A stretch of DNA of 64,000 nt, taken from Tachypleus tridentatus (lineage: Eukaryota; Arthropoda; Merostomata; Xiphosura; Limulidae). The notes beneath the pieces were generated by a model that saw only the letters and a list, made by a program, of their open reading frames with translations, was not told where the DNA came from and did not search any database. Shown one piece after another: positions 10,083 to 27,084 of this stretch (position 1 is the first letter of the stretch; every line of letters begins with the position of its first letter). The position numbers and the translations under genes are program-made. The stretch lies in NCBI RefSeq assembly GCF_004210375.1, contig NC_134830.1, positions 2,232,001 to 2,296,000 on the forward strand, read 5' to 3'.

Positions 10083-13000
10083 TATCTATTGAATTAGACA
10101 ACTTTAATCAAGTGTATATCTATTGAATTAGACAACTTTAACTAAGTGTATATATCTATTGAATTAGACAACTTTAATCAAGTGTATATCTATTGAATTA
10201 GACAACTTTAATCAAGTGTATATCTATTGAATTAGACAACTTTAATCAAGTGTATATCTATTGAATTAGACAACTTTAATCAAGTGTATATCTATTGAAT
10301 TAGACAACTTTAATCAAGTGTATATCTATTGAATTAGACAACTTTAACCAAGTATATATCTATTGAATTAGACAACTTTAATCAAGTGTATATCTATTGA
10401 ATTAGACAACTTTAATCAAGTGTATATCTATTGAATTAGACAACTTTAATCAAGTGTATATCTATTGAATTAGACAACTTTAATCTATTGAAAGTGTATA
10501 TCTATTGAATTAGACAACTTTAATCAAGTGTATATCTATTGAATTAGACAACTTTAATCAAGTGTATATCTATTGAATTAGACAACTTTAACAAGAGTGT
10601 ATGTATACATTGAATTAGACAACTTTAACAAGTGTATATCTATTGAATTGACAACTTTAATCAAGTGTATATCTATTGAATTAGACAACTTTAATCAAGT
10701 GTATATCTATTGAATTAGACAACTTTAACCAAGTGTATATCTATTGAATTAGACAACTTTAACCAAGTGTATATCTATTGAATTAGACAGCTTTAACCAA
10801 GTGTATATCTATTGAATTAGACAACTTTAATCAAGTGTGTATATCTATTGAATTAGACAACTTTAATATATATATCTATTGAATTAGAAAAATAAGTGTA
10901 TATCTATTGAATTGAGCAACTTTAATAAGTGTATATCTATTGAATTAGACAACTTTAATCAAGTGTATATCTATTGAATTAGACAACTTTAACTAAGTGT
11001 ATATATCTATGAATTAGACAACTTTAACAAGTGTATATTCTATTGAATTAGACAACTTTAACCAAGTGTATATCTATTGAATTAGACAACTTTAACCAGT
11101 ATATCTATTGAATTAGACAACTTTGAAGTGTATATCTATTGAATTAGACAACTTTAACTAAGTGTATATCTATTGAATTAGACAACTTTAACCAAATTGT
11201 ATCTATTGAATTGAACTTTTAATCAAGTGTATATCTATTGAATTAGACAACTTTAACAAAGTGTATATCAAGACAACTTTAACCAGGTGTATATATCTAT
11301 TGAATTAGACAACTTTAACTAAGTGTATATCTATTGAATTAGACAACTTTAACAAGTGTATATCTATTGAATTAGACAACTTTAACCAAGTGTATATCTA
11401 TTGAATTAGACAACTTTAATCAAGTGTATATCTATTGAATTAGACAACTTTAACCAAGTGTATATCTATTGAATTAGACAACTTTAATCAAGTGTATATC
11501 TATTGAATTACTTTAACCAAGTGTATATCTATTGAATTAGACAACTTTAACCAAAGTGTATATCTATTGAATTAGACAACTTTAACTAAGTGTATATATC
11601 TATTGAATTAGACAACTTTAATCAAGTGTATATCTATTGAATTAGACAACTTTAACTAAGTGTATATATCTATTGAATTGAACAACTTTAATCAAGTGTA
11701 TATCTATTGAATTAACAACTTTAACTAAGTGTATATATCTATTGAATTAGACAACTTTAATCAAGTGTATATCTATTGAATTAGACAACTTTAATATCAA
11801 GTCAATGTATATCTATTGAATTAGACAACTTTAATCAAGTGTATATCTATTGAATTAGACAACTTTAACCAAGTGTATATCTATTGAATTAGACAACTTT
11901 AAGTAAGTGTATATATCAAGACAACTTTAACTAAGTATATCTATTGAATTAGACAACTTAAGCAAGTGTATATCTATTGAATTAGACAACTTTAACTAAG
12001 TGTATATCTATTGAATTAGACAACTTTAACCAAGTGTATATCTATTGAATTAGACACAACTTTAATCAAGGTGTATATCTATTGAATTAGACAACATTAA
12101 TCAAGTGTATATCTATTGAATTAGACAACTTTAACTAAGTGTATATCTATTGAATTAGACAACTTTAATCAAGTGTATATCTATTGAATTAGACAACTTT
12201 AACCAAGTGTATATATCTATTGAATTAGACAACTTTAATCAAGTGTATATCTATTGAATTAGACAACTTTAACCAAGTGTATATCTATTGAATTAGACAA
12301 CTTTAACCAAGTGTATATCTATTGAATTAGACAACTTTAACTAAGTGTATATCTATTGAATTAGACAACTTTAATCAAGTGTATATCTATTGAATTAGAC
12401 AACTTTAATCAAGTGTATATCTATTGAATTAGACAACTTTAATCAAGTGTATATCTATTGAATTAGACAACTTTAATCAAGTGTATATCTATTGAATTAG
12501 ACAACTTTAATCAAGTGTATATCTATTGAATTAGACAACTTTAACCAAGTGTATGTCTATTGAATTAGACAACTTTAACTAAGTGTATATCTATTGAATT
12601 AGACAACTTTAACTAAGTGTATATATCTATTGAATTATACAACTTTAACTAAGTTTATATATCTATTCAATTAGACAACTTTAACTATTAAGTATGTATA
12701 TATATTGAATTGGACAACTTTAATCAAGTGTATATCTATTGAATTAGACAACTTTAATCAAGTGTATATATCTATTGAATTAGACAACTTTAACTTTAAC
12801 TAGAGTGTATGTATCTGTATTGAATTGTAGACAACTTTAATCAAGTGTATATCTATTGAATTAGACAACTTTAATCCTGAGTGTATATCTATTGAATTAG
12901 ACAACTTTAATCAAGTGTATATATCTATTGAATTAGACAACTTTAATCAAGTGTATATCTATTGAATTAGACAACTTTAACTAAGTGTATATATCTATTG

Positions 13001-16000
13001 AATTAGACAACTTTAATCAAGTGTATATCTATTGAATTAGACAACTTTAATCAAGTGTATATATCTATTGAATTAGACAACTTTAACTAAGTGTATATAT
13101 CTATTGAATTAGACAACTTTAATCAAGTGTATATCTATTGAATTAGACAACTTTAACTAAGTATATATATATCTATTGAATTAGACAACTTTAATCAAGT
13201 GTATAAGTGAAACTTTAACCAAGTGTATATCTATTGAATTAGACAACTTTAATCAAGTGTATATCTATTGAATTAGACAACTTTAACTAGTGTATATATC
13301 TATTGAATTAGACAACTTTAATCAAGTGTATATCTATTGAATTAGACAACTTTAATCAAGTAGTATATATCTATTGAATTAGACAACTTTAATCAAGTGT
13401 ATATCTGAATTATTGAATTAGACAACTTTAATCAAGTGTATATCTATTGAATTAGACAACTTTAACTAAGTGTATATATCTATTGAATTAGACAACTTTA
13501 ATCAAGTGTATATCTATTGAATTAGACAACTTTAATCAAGTGTATATCTATTGAATTAGACAACTTTAATCAAGTGTATATCTATTGAATTAGACAACTT
13601 TAACCAAGTGTATATCTATTGAATTAGACAACTTTAATCAAGTGTATATCTATTGAATTAGACAACTTTAATCTATTGAAAGTGTATATCTATTGAATTA
13701 GACAACTTTAACCAAGTGTATATCTATTGAATTAGACAACTTTAATCAAGTGTATATCTATTGAATTAGACAACTTTAACTAAGTGTATATATCTATTGA
13801 ATTAGACAACTTTAATCAAGTGTATATAGACAACTTTAACTAAGTGTATATATTGAATTAGACAACTTTAATCAAGTGTATATATCTATTGAATTAGACA
13901 ACTTTAATCAAGTGTATATCTATTGAATTAGACAACTTTAATCCAAGTGTATATCTATTGAATTAGACAACTTTAACCAAGTGTATATCTATTGAATTAG
14001 ACAACTTTAATTAAGTATTGTATATCTATTGAATTAGACAACTTTAATCAAGTGTATATCTATTGAATTAGACAACTTTAATCAAGTGTATATCTATTGA
14101 ATTAGACAACTTTAACTCAAGTGTATATCTATTGAATTAGACAACTTTAACCAAGTGTATATCTATTGAATTAGACAACTTTAATCAAGTGTATATCTAT
14201 TGAATTAGACAACTTTAATCAAGTGTATATCTATTGAATTAGACAACTTTAACAAGTGTATATCTATTGAATTTGACATCAACTTTAACCAAGTGTATAT
14301 CTATTGAATTAGACAACTTTAATCAAGTGTATATCTATTGAATTAGACAACTTTAACCAAGTGTATATCTATTGAATTAGACAACTTTAATCAAGTGTAT
14401 CTATTATCTATTGAATTAGACAACTTTAATCAAGTGTATATCTATTGAATTAGACAACTTTAATCAAGTGTATATCTATTGAATTAGACAACTTTAATCA
14501 AGTGTATATCTATTGAATTAGACAACTTTAACTCAAGTGTATATCTATTGAATTAGACAACTTTAACAAGTGTATATCTATTGAATTAGACAACTTTAAC
14601 AAGTGTATATCTATTGAATTAGACAACTTTAACCAAGTGTATATCTATTGAATTAGACAACTTTAATCAAGTGTATATCTATTGAATTAGACAACTTTAA
14701 TCAAGTGTATATCTATTGAATTAGACAACTTTAATCAAGTGTATATCTATTGAATTTAGACAACTTTAACCAAGTGTATATCTATTGAATTAGACAACTT
14801 TAACTAAGTGTATATATCTATTGAATTAGACAACTTTAACTCAAGTGTATATCTATTGAATTAGACAACTTTAATCAAGTGTATCTATATCTATTGAATT
14901 AGACAACTTTAATTAGACAAGTTTAATATATCTATTGAATTAGACAACTTTAACTCAGTGTATATATCTATTGAATTAGACAACTTTAATCAAGTGTATA
15001 TCTATTGAATTGACAACTTTAACCAAGTGTATATCTATTGAATTAGACAACTTTAACTAGTGTATATATCTATTGAATTAGACAACTTTAATCAAGTGTA
15101 TATCTATTGAATTAGACAACTTTAATCAAGTGTATATCTATTGAATTAGACAACTTTAACCAAGTGTATATCTATTGAATTAGACAACTTTAATCAAGTG
15201 TATATCTATTGAATTAGACAACTTTAACCAAGTGTATATCTATTGAATTAGACAACTTTAATCAAGTATATATATCTATTGAGATTAGACAACTTTAATC
15301 AAGTGTATATCTATTGAATTAGACAACTTTAATCAAGTGTATATCTATTGAATTAGACAACTTTAATCAAGTGTATATCTATTGAATTAGACAACTTTAA
15401 TCAAGTGTATATATCTATTGAATTAGACAACTTTAATCAAGTGTATATCTATTGAATTAGACAACTTTAACCAAGTGTATATCTATTGAATTAGACAACT
15501 TTAACTATATATATCTATTGAATTGAAGACAACTTTAATCAAGTGTATATCTATTGAATTAGACAACTTTAATCAAGTGTATATCTATTGAATTAGACAA
15601 CTTTAACCAGGTGTATATCTATTGAATTAGACAACTTTAATCTAAGTGTATATATCTATTGAATTAGACAACTTTAATCAAGTGTATATCTATTGAATTA
15701 GACAACTTTAATCAAGTGTATATCTATTGAATTAGACAACTTTAACCAAGTGTATATCTATTGAATTAGACAACTTTAACCAAGTGTATATCTATTGAAT
15801 TGACAACTTTAATCAAGTGTATATCTATTGAATTAGACAACTTTAATCAAGTATGTATATCTATTGAATTGAACAAGCTTTAATCTAAGTGTATATATCT
15901 ATTGAATTAGACAACTTTAATCAAGTGTATATCTATTGAATTAGACAACTTTAACCAAGTGTATATCTATTGAATTAGACAACTTTAACCAAGTGTATAT

Positions 16001-19000
16001 CTATTGAATTAGACAACTTTAATCAAGTGTATATCTATTGAATTAGACAACTTTAACCAAGTGTATATCTATTGAATTAGACAACTTTAATTAAGTGTAT
16101 ATATCTATTGAATTAGACAACTTTAACTAAGTGTATATATCTATTGAATTAGACAACTTTAACCAAGTGTATATCTATTGAATTAGACAACTTTAATCAA
16201 GTGTATATCTATTGAATTAGACAACTTTAACCAAGTGTATATCTATTGAATTAGACAACTTTAACCAAGTGTATATCTATTGAATTAGACAACTTTAATC
16301 AAGTGTATATCTATTGAATTAGACAACTTTAATCAAGTGTATATCTATTGAATTAGACAACTTTAATCAAGTGTATATCTATTGAATTAGACAACTTTAA
16401 CCAAGTGTATATCTATTGAATTAGACAACTTTAACTAAGTGTATATCTATTGAATTAGACAACTTTAATCAAGTGTATATCTATTGAATTAGACAACTTT
16501 AATCAAGTGTATATATCTATTGAATTAGACAACTTTAACCAAGTGTATATCTATTGAATTAGACAACTTTAATCAAGTGTATATCTATTGAATTAGACAA
16601 CTTTAACTAAGTGTATATATCTATTGAATTAGACAACTTTAATCAAGTGTATATCTATTGAATTAGACAACTTTAATCAAGTGTATATATCTATTGAATT
16701 AGACAACTTTAATCAAGTGTATATCTATTGAATTAGACAACTTTAATCAAGTGTATATATATATTGAATTTAGACAACTTTAATTAATTGGGTATATATC
16801 ATTCTATTAGACAACTTTAATCAAGTGTATATCTATTGAATTAGACAACTTTAATTAAGTGTATATATCTATTGAATTAGACAACTTTAATCAAGTGTAT
16901 ATCTATTGAATTAGACAACTTTAATCAAGTGTATATCTATTGAATTAGACAACTTTAATCAAGTGTATATCTATTGAATTAGACAACTTTAACCAGAGTG
17001 TATATCTATTGAATTAGACAACTTTAATCAAGTGTATATATCTATTGAATTAGACAACTTTAACCAAGTGTATATGTCTATGAATTGAACAACTTTAACT
17101 AAGTGTATATATCTATTGAATTAGACAACTTTAACCAAGTGTATATCTATTGAATTAGACAACTTTAACTAAGTGTATATATCTATTGAATTAGACAACT
17201 TTAATCAAGTGTATATCTATTGAATTAGACAACTTTAACTAAGTGTATATATCTATTGAATTAGACAACTTTAATCAAGTGTATATCTATTGAATTAGAC
17301 AACTTTAAGTAACAAGTGTATATATCTATTGAATTAGACAACTTTAATCAAGTGTATATCTATTGAATTAGACAACTTTAATCAAGTGTATATCTATTGA
17401 ATTAGACAACTTTAACTAAGTATATATATCTATTGAATTAGACAACTTTAATCAAGTGTATATCTATTGAATTAGACAACTTTAACCAAGTGTATATCTA
17501 TTGAATTAGACAACTTTAATCAAGTGTATATATCTATTGAATTAGACAACTTTAACTAAGTGTATATATCTATTGAATTGACAACATTAATCAAGTGTAT
17601 ATCTATTGAATTAGACAACTTTAATCAAGTGTATATCTATTGAATTAGACAACTTTAACCAAGTGTATATATCTATTGAATTAGACAACTTTAACCAAGT
17701 GTATATCTATTGAATTAGACAACTTTAACCAAGTGTATATCTATTGAATTAGACAACTTTAACTCAAGTGTATATCTATTGAATTAGACAACTTTAACCA
17801 AGTGTATATCTATTGAATTAGACAACTTTAACTAAGTGTATATCTATTGAATTAGACAACTTTAATCAAGTATGTATATCTATTGAATTAGACAACTTTA
17901 ATCAAGTGTATATCTATTGAATTAGACAACTTTAATCAAGTGTATATCTATTGAATTAGACAACTTTAATCAAGTGTATATCTATTGAATTAGACAACTT
18001 TAACCAAGTGTATATCTATTGAATTAGACAACTTTAATCAAGTGTATATATCTATTGAATTAGACAACTTTAATCAAGTGTATATCTATTGAATTAGACA
18101 ACTTTAATCAAGTGTATATCTATTGAATTAGACAACTTTAATTGGGTATATATCTATTGAATTAGACAACTTTAATCAAGTGTATATCTATTGAATTAGA
18201 CAACTTTAACCAAGTGTATATCTATTGAATTAGACAACTTTAATCAAGTGTATATCTATTGAATTAGACAACTTTAATCAAAAGTATATCTATTGAATTA
18301 GACAACTTTAATCAAGTGTATATCTATTGAATTAGACAACTTTAACTAAGTATATATCTATTGAATTAGACAACTTTAATCAAGTGTATATCTATTATTG
18401 AATTAGACACAGCTTAACTAAGTGTATATATCATTGAATTGAACAACTTTAACTAGGTGTATATATCTATTGAATTAGACAACTTTAACCAAGTGTGTAT
18501 ATCTATTGAATTAGACAACTTTAACCAAGTGTATATATCTATTGAATTAGACAACTTAATCTAAGTGTATATATCTATTGAATTAGACAACTTTAACTAA
18601 GTGTATATCTATTGAATTAGACAACTTTAATCAAGTGTATATCTATTGAATTAGACAACTTTAATCAAGTGTATATCTATTGAATTAGACAACTTTAATC
18701 CAAGTGTATATCTATTGAATTAGACAACTTTAATCAAGTGTATATCTATTGAATTAGTAGTATATATCTATTGAATTAGACAACTTTAATCAAGTGTATA
18801 TCTATTGAATTAGACAACTTTAACCAAGTGTATATCTATTGAATTAGACAACTTTAATCAAGTGTATATCTATTGAATTAGACAACTTTAACCAAGTGTA
18901 TATCTATTGAATTAGACAATTTTAACCAAGTGTATATCTATTGAATTAGACAACTTTAACCAAGTGTATATCTATTGAATTAGACAACTTTAACCAAGTG

Positions 19001-22000
19001 TATATCTATTGAATTAGACAACTTTAATCAAGTGTATATCTATTGAATTAGACAACTTTAATCAAGTGTATATCTATTGAATTAGACAACTTTAACCAAG
19101 TGTATATCTATTGAATTAGACAACTTTAATCAAGTGTATATCTATTGAATTAGACAACTTTAATCAAGTATATATCTATTGAATTAGACAACTTTAACAA
19201 GTGTATATCTATTGAATTAGACAACTTTAACCAAGTGTATATCTATTGAATTAGACAACTTTAACCAAGTGTATATCTATTGAATTAGACACCTTTCAAG
19301 TGTATATCTATTGAATTAGACCTTTAAAGTGTATATCTATTGAATTAGACAACTTTAACCAAGTGTATATCTATTGAATTAGACAACTTTAATCAAGTGT
19401 ATATCTATTGAATTAGACAACTTTAATCAGTGTGTATATCTATTGAATTTAGACAACTTTAACCAAGTGTATATCTATTAAATTAGACAACTTTAACGAA
19501 GTGTATATATCTATTGAATTAGACAACTTTAACCAAGTGTATATCTATTGAATTAGACAACTTTAATCAAGTGTATATCTATTGAATTAGACAACTTTAA
19601 CTAAGTGTATATATCTATTGAATTAGACAACTTTAATCAAGTGTATATCTATTGAATTAGACAACTTTAACTAAGTGTATATATCTATTGAATTAGACAA
19701 CTTTAATCAAGTGTATATCTATTGAATTAGACAACTTTAATCAAGTGTATATCTATTGAATTAGACAACTTTAACTAAGTGTATATCTATTGAATTGACA
19801 ACTTTAACTCAAGTGTATATCTATTGAATTAGACAACCTTTAATCAAGTGTATATATCTATTGAATTAGACAACTTTAACCAAGTGTATATCTATTGAAT
19901 TAGACAACTTTAACCAAGTGTATATATCTTGAATTAGACAACTTTAATCAAGTGTATATCTATTGAATTAGACAACTTTAATCAAGTGTATATCTATTGA
20001 ATTAGACAACTTTAATCAAGTGTATATCTATTGAATTAGACAACTTTAATCAAGTGTATATCTATTGAATTAGACAACTTTAACCAAGTGTATATCTATT
20101 GAATTAGACAACTTTAATCAAGTGTATATCTATTGAATTAGACAACTTTAACTCAAGTAATATATATCTATTGAATTAGACAACTCAAAGTTAATCAAGT
20201 GTATATCTATTGAATTAGACAACTTTAACCAAGTGTATATATCTATTGAATTAGACAACTTTAATCAAGTGTATATCTATTGAATTAGACAACTTTAATC
20301 AAGTGTATATCTATTGAATTAGACAACTTTAACCAAGTATATATCTATTGAATTAGACAACTTTAATCAAGTGTATATCTATTGAATTAGACAACTTTAA
20401 CCAAGTGTATATCTATTGAATTAGACAACTTTAACCAAGTGTATATCTATTGAATTAGACAACTTTAATCAAGTGTATATCTATTGAATTAGACAACTTT
20501 AATCAAGTGTATATCTATTGAATTAGACAACTTTAATCAAGTGTATATCTATTGAATTAGACAACTTTAATCAAGTGTATATCTATTGAATTAGACAACT
20601 TTAATCAAGTGTATATATCTATTGAATTAGACAACTTTAACAAGTGTATATCTATTGAATTAGACAACTTTAATCAAGTGTATATCTATTGAATTAGACA
20701 ACTTTAACCAAGTGTATATCTATTGAATTAGACAACTTTAACCAAGTGTATATCTATTGAATTAGACAACTTTAATCAAGTGTATATCTATTGAATTAGA
20801 CAACTTTAACTAAGTATATACATCTATTTATTTGAAAACATTAATCAAGTGTATATCTATTGAATTAGACAACTTTAATCAAGTGTATATATCTATTGAA
20901 TTAGACAACTTTAACTAAGTGTATATCTATTGAATTAGACAACTTTAATCAAGTGTATATCTATTGAATTAGACAACTTTAACACAAGTGTATATCTATT
21001 GAATTAGACAACTTTAATCAAGTGTATATCTATTGAATTAGACAACTTTAACCAAGTGTATATCTATTGAATTAGACAACTTTAACCAAGTGTATATCTA
21101 TTGAATTAGACAACTTTAATCAAGTGTATATCTATTGAATTAGACAACTTTAACCAAGTGTATATATCTATTGAATTAGACAACTTTAATCAAGTGTATA
21201 TCTATTGAATTAGACAACTTTAACCAAGTGTATATCTATTGAATTATACAACTTAACTCAAGTGTATATATCTATTGAATTAGACAACTTTAAATCAAGT
21301 GTATATCTATTGAATTAGACAACTTTAATCAAGTGTATATATCTATTGAATTAGACAACTTTAATCAAGTGTATATCTATTGAATTAGACAACTTTAACA
21401 AGTGTATATCTATTGAATTAGACAACTTTAACTAAGTATATATATCTATTGAATTAGACAACTTTAATCAAGTGTATATCTATTGAATTAGACAACTTTA
21501 ACTAAGTGTATATATCTATTGAATTAGACAACTTTAATCAAGTGTATATCTATTGAATTAGACAACTTTAACCAAGTGTATATATCTATTGAATTAGACA
21601 ACTTTAACCAAGTGTATATATCTATTGAATTAGACAACTTTAACTAAGTATATATATCTATTGAATTTAGACAACTTTAATCAAGTATATATATCTATTG
21701 AATTAGACAACTTTAATCAAGTGTATATCTATTGAATTAGACAACTTTAATAAAGTGTATATCTATTGAATTAGACAACTTTAATCAAGTGTATATCTAT
21801 TGAATTAGACCACTTTAATCAAGTGTATATCTATTGAATTAGACAACTTTAATCAAGTGTATATCTATTGAATTAGACCACTTTAATCAAGTGTATATCT
21901 ATTGAATTAGACAACTTAAATCAAGTGTATCTCTATTGAATTAGACAACTTTAACCAAGTGTATATCTATTGAATTAGTAACCAAGTGTATATCTATTGA

Positions 22001-25000
22001 ATTAGACAACTTTAATCAAGTGAATATCTATTAAATTAGTCAACTTTAACTATTAACTAAGTGTATATATCTATTGAATTAGACAACTTTAATCAAGTGT
22101 ATATCTATTGAATTAGACAACTTTAATCAAGTGTATATCTATTGAATTAGACAACTTTAATCAAGTGTATATCTATTGAATTAGACAACTTTAATCAAGT
22201 GTATATCTATTGAATTAGACAACTTTAATCAAGTGTATATCTATTGAATTAGACAACTTTAATCAAGTGTATATCTATTGAATTAGACAACTTTAATCAA
22301 GTGTATATCTATTGAATTAGACAACTTTAATCAAGTGTATATCTATTGAATTAGACAACTTTAACCAAGTGTATATCTATTGAATTAGACAACTTTAATC
22401 AAGTGTATATCTATTGAATTAGACAACTTTAACTAAGTGTATATATCTATTGAATTAGACAACTTTAACCAAGTGTATATCTATTGAATTAGACAACTTT
22501 AATCAAGTGTATATCTATTGAATTAGACAACTTTAATCAAGTATATATATCTATTGAATTAGACAACTTTAACTAAGTGTATATATCTATTGAATTAGAC
22601 AACTTTAACTAAGTGTATATATCTATTGAATTAGACAACTTTAATCAAGTGTATATCTATTGAATTAGACAACTTTAACCAAGTGTATATATCTATTGAA
22701 TTAGACAACTTTAACCAAGTGTATATCTATTGAATTAGACAACTTTAACCAAGTGTATATCTATTGAATTAGACAACTTTAACCAAGTGTATATCTATTG
22801 AATTAGACAACTTTAATCAAGTGTATATCTATTGAATTAGACAACTTTAACAAGTGTATATCTATTGAATTAGACAACTTTAATCAAGTGTATATCTATT
22901 GAATTAGACAACTTTAATCAAGTGTATATCTATTGAATTAGACAACTTTAATCAAGTGTATATCTATTGAATTAGACAACTTTAACAAGTGTATATCTAT
23001 TGAATTAGACAACTTTAATCAAGTGTATATCTATTGAATTAGACAACTTTAATCAAGTGTATATCTATTGAATTAGACAACTTTAATCAAGTGTATATCT
23101 ATTGAATTAGACAACTTTAATCAAGTGTATATCTATTGAATTAGACAACTTTAACCAAGTGTATATCTATTGAATTAGACAACTTTAACCAAGTGTATAT
23201 CTATTGAATTAGACACCTTTAATCAAGTGTATATCTATTGAATTAGACAACTTTAACTAAGTATATACATCTATTGAATTAGACAACTTTAATCAAGTGT
23301 ATATCTATTGAATTAGACAACTTTAATCAAGTGTATATCTATTGAATTAGACAACTTTAATCAAGTGTATATCTATTGAATTAGACAACTTTAATCAAAG
23401 TGTATATCTATTGAATTAGACAACTTTAACTAAGTGTATATCTATTGAATTAGACAACTTTAATCAAGTGTATATCTATTGAATTAGACAACTTTAACTC
23501 AAGTGTATATCTATTGAATTAGACAACTTTAATCCAAGTGTATATCTATTGAATTAGACAACTTTAATCAAGTGTATATCTATTGAATTAGACAACTTTA
23601 ACTAAGTGTATATATCTATTGAATTAGACAACTTTAATCAAGTGTATATCTATTGAATTAGACAACTTTAACCAAGTGTATATATCTATTGAATTAGACA
23701 ACTTTAACCAAGTGTATATCTATTGAATTAGACAACTTTAATGAAGTGTATATCTATTGAATTAGACAACTTTAATCAAGTGTATATCTATTGAATTAGA
23801 CAACTTTAATCAAGTGTATATCTATTGAATTAGACAACTTTAACAAGTGTATATCTATTGAATTAGACAACTTTAATCAAGTGTATATCTATTGAATTAG
23901 ACAACTTTAATCAAGTGTATATATCTATTGAATTAGACAACTTTAACCAAGTGTATATCTATTGAATTAGACAACTTTAATCAAGTGTATATATCTATTG
24001 AATTAGACAACTTTAATCAAGTGTATATCTATTGAATTAGACAACTTTAACCAATATCTATTGAATTAGACAACTTTAATCAAGTGTATATCTATTGAAT
24101 TAGACAACTTTAATCAAGTGTATAAGTGAACAACTTTAATATATATCTATTGAATTAGACAACTTTAATCAAGTGTATATCTATTGAATTAGACAACTTT
24201 AATCAAGTGTATATCTATTGAATTAGACAACTTTAACAATATATATCTATTGAATTGTATATCTATTGAATTAGACAACTTTAATCAAGTGTATATCTAT
24301 TGAATTAGACAACTTTAATCAAGTGTATATCTATTGAATTAGACAACTTTAACCAAGTGTATATCTATTGAATTAGACAACTTTAACAAGTGTATATCTA
24401 TTGAATTAGACAACTTTAATCAAGTGTATATCTATTGAATTAGACAACTTTAATCAAGTGTATATCTATTGAATTAGACAACTTTAACTTTCAAGTGTAT
24501 ATCTATTGAATTAGACAACTTTAACAAGTGTATATCTATTGAATTAGACAACTTTAATTAAGTGTATATATCTATTGAATTAGACAACTTTAATCAAGTG
24601 TATATCTATTGAATTAGACAACTTTAACTAAGTGTATATATCTATTGAATTAGACAACTTTAACCAAGTGTATATCTATTGAATTAGACAACTTTAACCA
24701 AGTGTATATCTATTGAATTAGACAACTTTAATCAAGTGTATATCTATTGAATTAGACAACTTTAATCAAGTGTATCTCTATTGAATTAGACAACTTTAAC
24801 TAAGTGTATATCTATTGAATTAGACAACTTTAACTAAGTGTATATCTATTGAATTAGACAACTTTAATCAAGTGTATATCTATTGAATTAGACAACTTTA
24901 ACTAAGTGTGTATATCTATTGAATTAGACAACTTTAATCAAGTGTATATCTATTGAATTAGACAACTTTAACCAAGTGTATATATCTATTGAATTAGACA

Positions 25001-26574
25001 ACTTTAATCAAGTGTATATCTATTGAATTAGACAACTTTAATCAAGTATATATATCTATTGAATTAGACAACTTTAACTAAGTGTATATATCTATTGAAT
25101 TAGACAACTTTAACCAAGTGTATATCTATTGAATTAGACAACTTTAACTAAGTGTATATATCTATTGAATTAGACAACTTTAATCAAGTGTATATCTATT
25201 GAATTAGACAACTTTAACTAAGTGTATATATCTATTGAATTAGACAACTTTAATCAAGTGTATATCTATTGAATTAGACAACTTTAACTAAAGTGTATAT
25301 ATCTATTGAATTAGACAACTTTAATCAAGTGTATATATCTATTGAATTAGACAACTTTAACCAAGTGTATATCTATTGAATTAGACAACTTTAATCAAGT
25401 GTATATCTATTGAATTAGACAACTTTAATTAAGTATATATATCTATTGAATTAGACAACTTTAATCAAGTGTATATCTATTGAATTAGACAACTTTAACC
25501 AAGTGTATATCTATTGAATTAGACAACTTTAATCAAGTGTATATCTATTGAATTAGACAACTTTAACCAAGTGTATATCTATTGAATTAGACAACTTTAA
25601 TCAAGTGTATATCTATTGAATTAGACAACTTTAATCAAGTGTATATCTATTGAATTAGACAACTTTAATCAAGTGTATATCTATTGAATTGAATTAGACA
25701 ACTATTAATTTCCATTCAAGTGTATATCTATTGAATTAGACAACTTTAATCAAGTGTATATCTATTGAATTAGACAACTTTAATCAAGTGTATATCTATT
25801 GAATTAGACAACTTTAACTCAAGTGTATATCTATTGAATTAGACAACTTTAATCAAGTGTATATCTATTGAATTAGACAACTTTAACCAAGTGTATATCT
25901 ATTGAATTAGACAACTTTAACTCAAGTGTATATCTATTGAATTAGACAACTTTAACCAAGTGTATATCTATTGAATTAGACAACTTTAACCAAGTGTATC
26001 TATTGAATAGACAACTTTAACAAGTGTATATCTATTGAATTAGACAACTTTAATCAAGTGTATATCTATTGAATTAGACAACTTTAATCAAGTGTATATC
26101 TATTGAATTAGACAACTTTAACTAAGTGTATATATCTATTGAATTAGACAACTTTAATCAAGTGTATATCTATTGAATTAGACAACTTTAATCAAGTGTA
26201 TATATCTATTGAATTAGACAACTTTAATCAAGTGTATATCTATTGAATTAGACAACTTTAACCAAGTGTATATATCTATTGAATTAGACAACTTTAATCA
26301 AGTGTATATCTATTGAATTGACAACTTTTAAAGTGTATATCTATTGAATTAGACAACTTTAACTAAGTGTATATATCTATTGAATTAGACAACTTTAATC
26401 AAGTGTATATCTATTGAATTAGACAACTTTAACCAAGTGTATATCTATTGAATTAGACAACTTTAATCAAGTGTATATCTATTGAATTAGACAACTTTAA
26501 CCAAGTGTATATATCTATTGAATTAGACAACTTTAATCAAGTGTATATCTATTGAATTAGACAACTTTAATCAA

Positions 26575-27084
26575 GTGTATATCTATTGAATTAGACAACT
26601 TTAATCAAGTGTATATCTATTGAATTAGACAACTTTAATCAAGTGTATATCTATTGAATTAGACAACTTTAACCAAGTGTATATCTATTGAATTAGACAA
26701 CTTTAATCAAGTGTATATCTATTGAATTAGACAACTTTAACCAAGTGTATATCTATTGAATTAGACAACTTTAATCAAGTGTATATCTATTGAATTAGAC
26801 AACTTTAATCAAGTGTATATCTATTGAATTAGACAACTTTAACCAAGTGTATATCTATTGAATTAGACAACTTTAATCAAGTGTATATCTATTGAATTAG
26901 ACAACTTTAACCAAGTGTATATCTATTGAATTAGACAACTTTAATCAAGTGTATATCTATTGAATTAGACAACTTTAATCAAGTGTATATCTATTGAATT
27001 AGACAACTTTAACCAAGTGTATATCTATTGAATTAGACAACTTTAATCAAGTGTATATCTATTGAATTAGACAACTTTAACCAA
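26575..27084. repeat. Local 170-bp higher-order repeat in the satellite
   Basis: Scoring each monomer by its AATCAA (T) or AACCAA (C) end gives T-T-C-T-C three times in a row. This is a five-monomer, 170-bp unit repeated at 26575, 26745 and 26915 with no length changes. It indicates recent block amplification. Confidence 0.8.

Noticed and set aside
9545-10126. Reading frames of 193 and 175 codons across the N run
   Set aside because: They consist almost entirely of undetermined bases and are artefacts of the gap.
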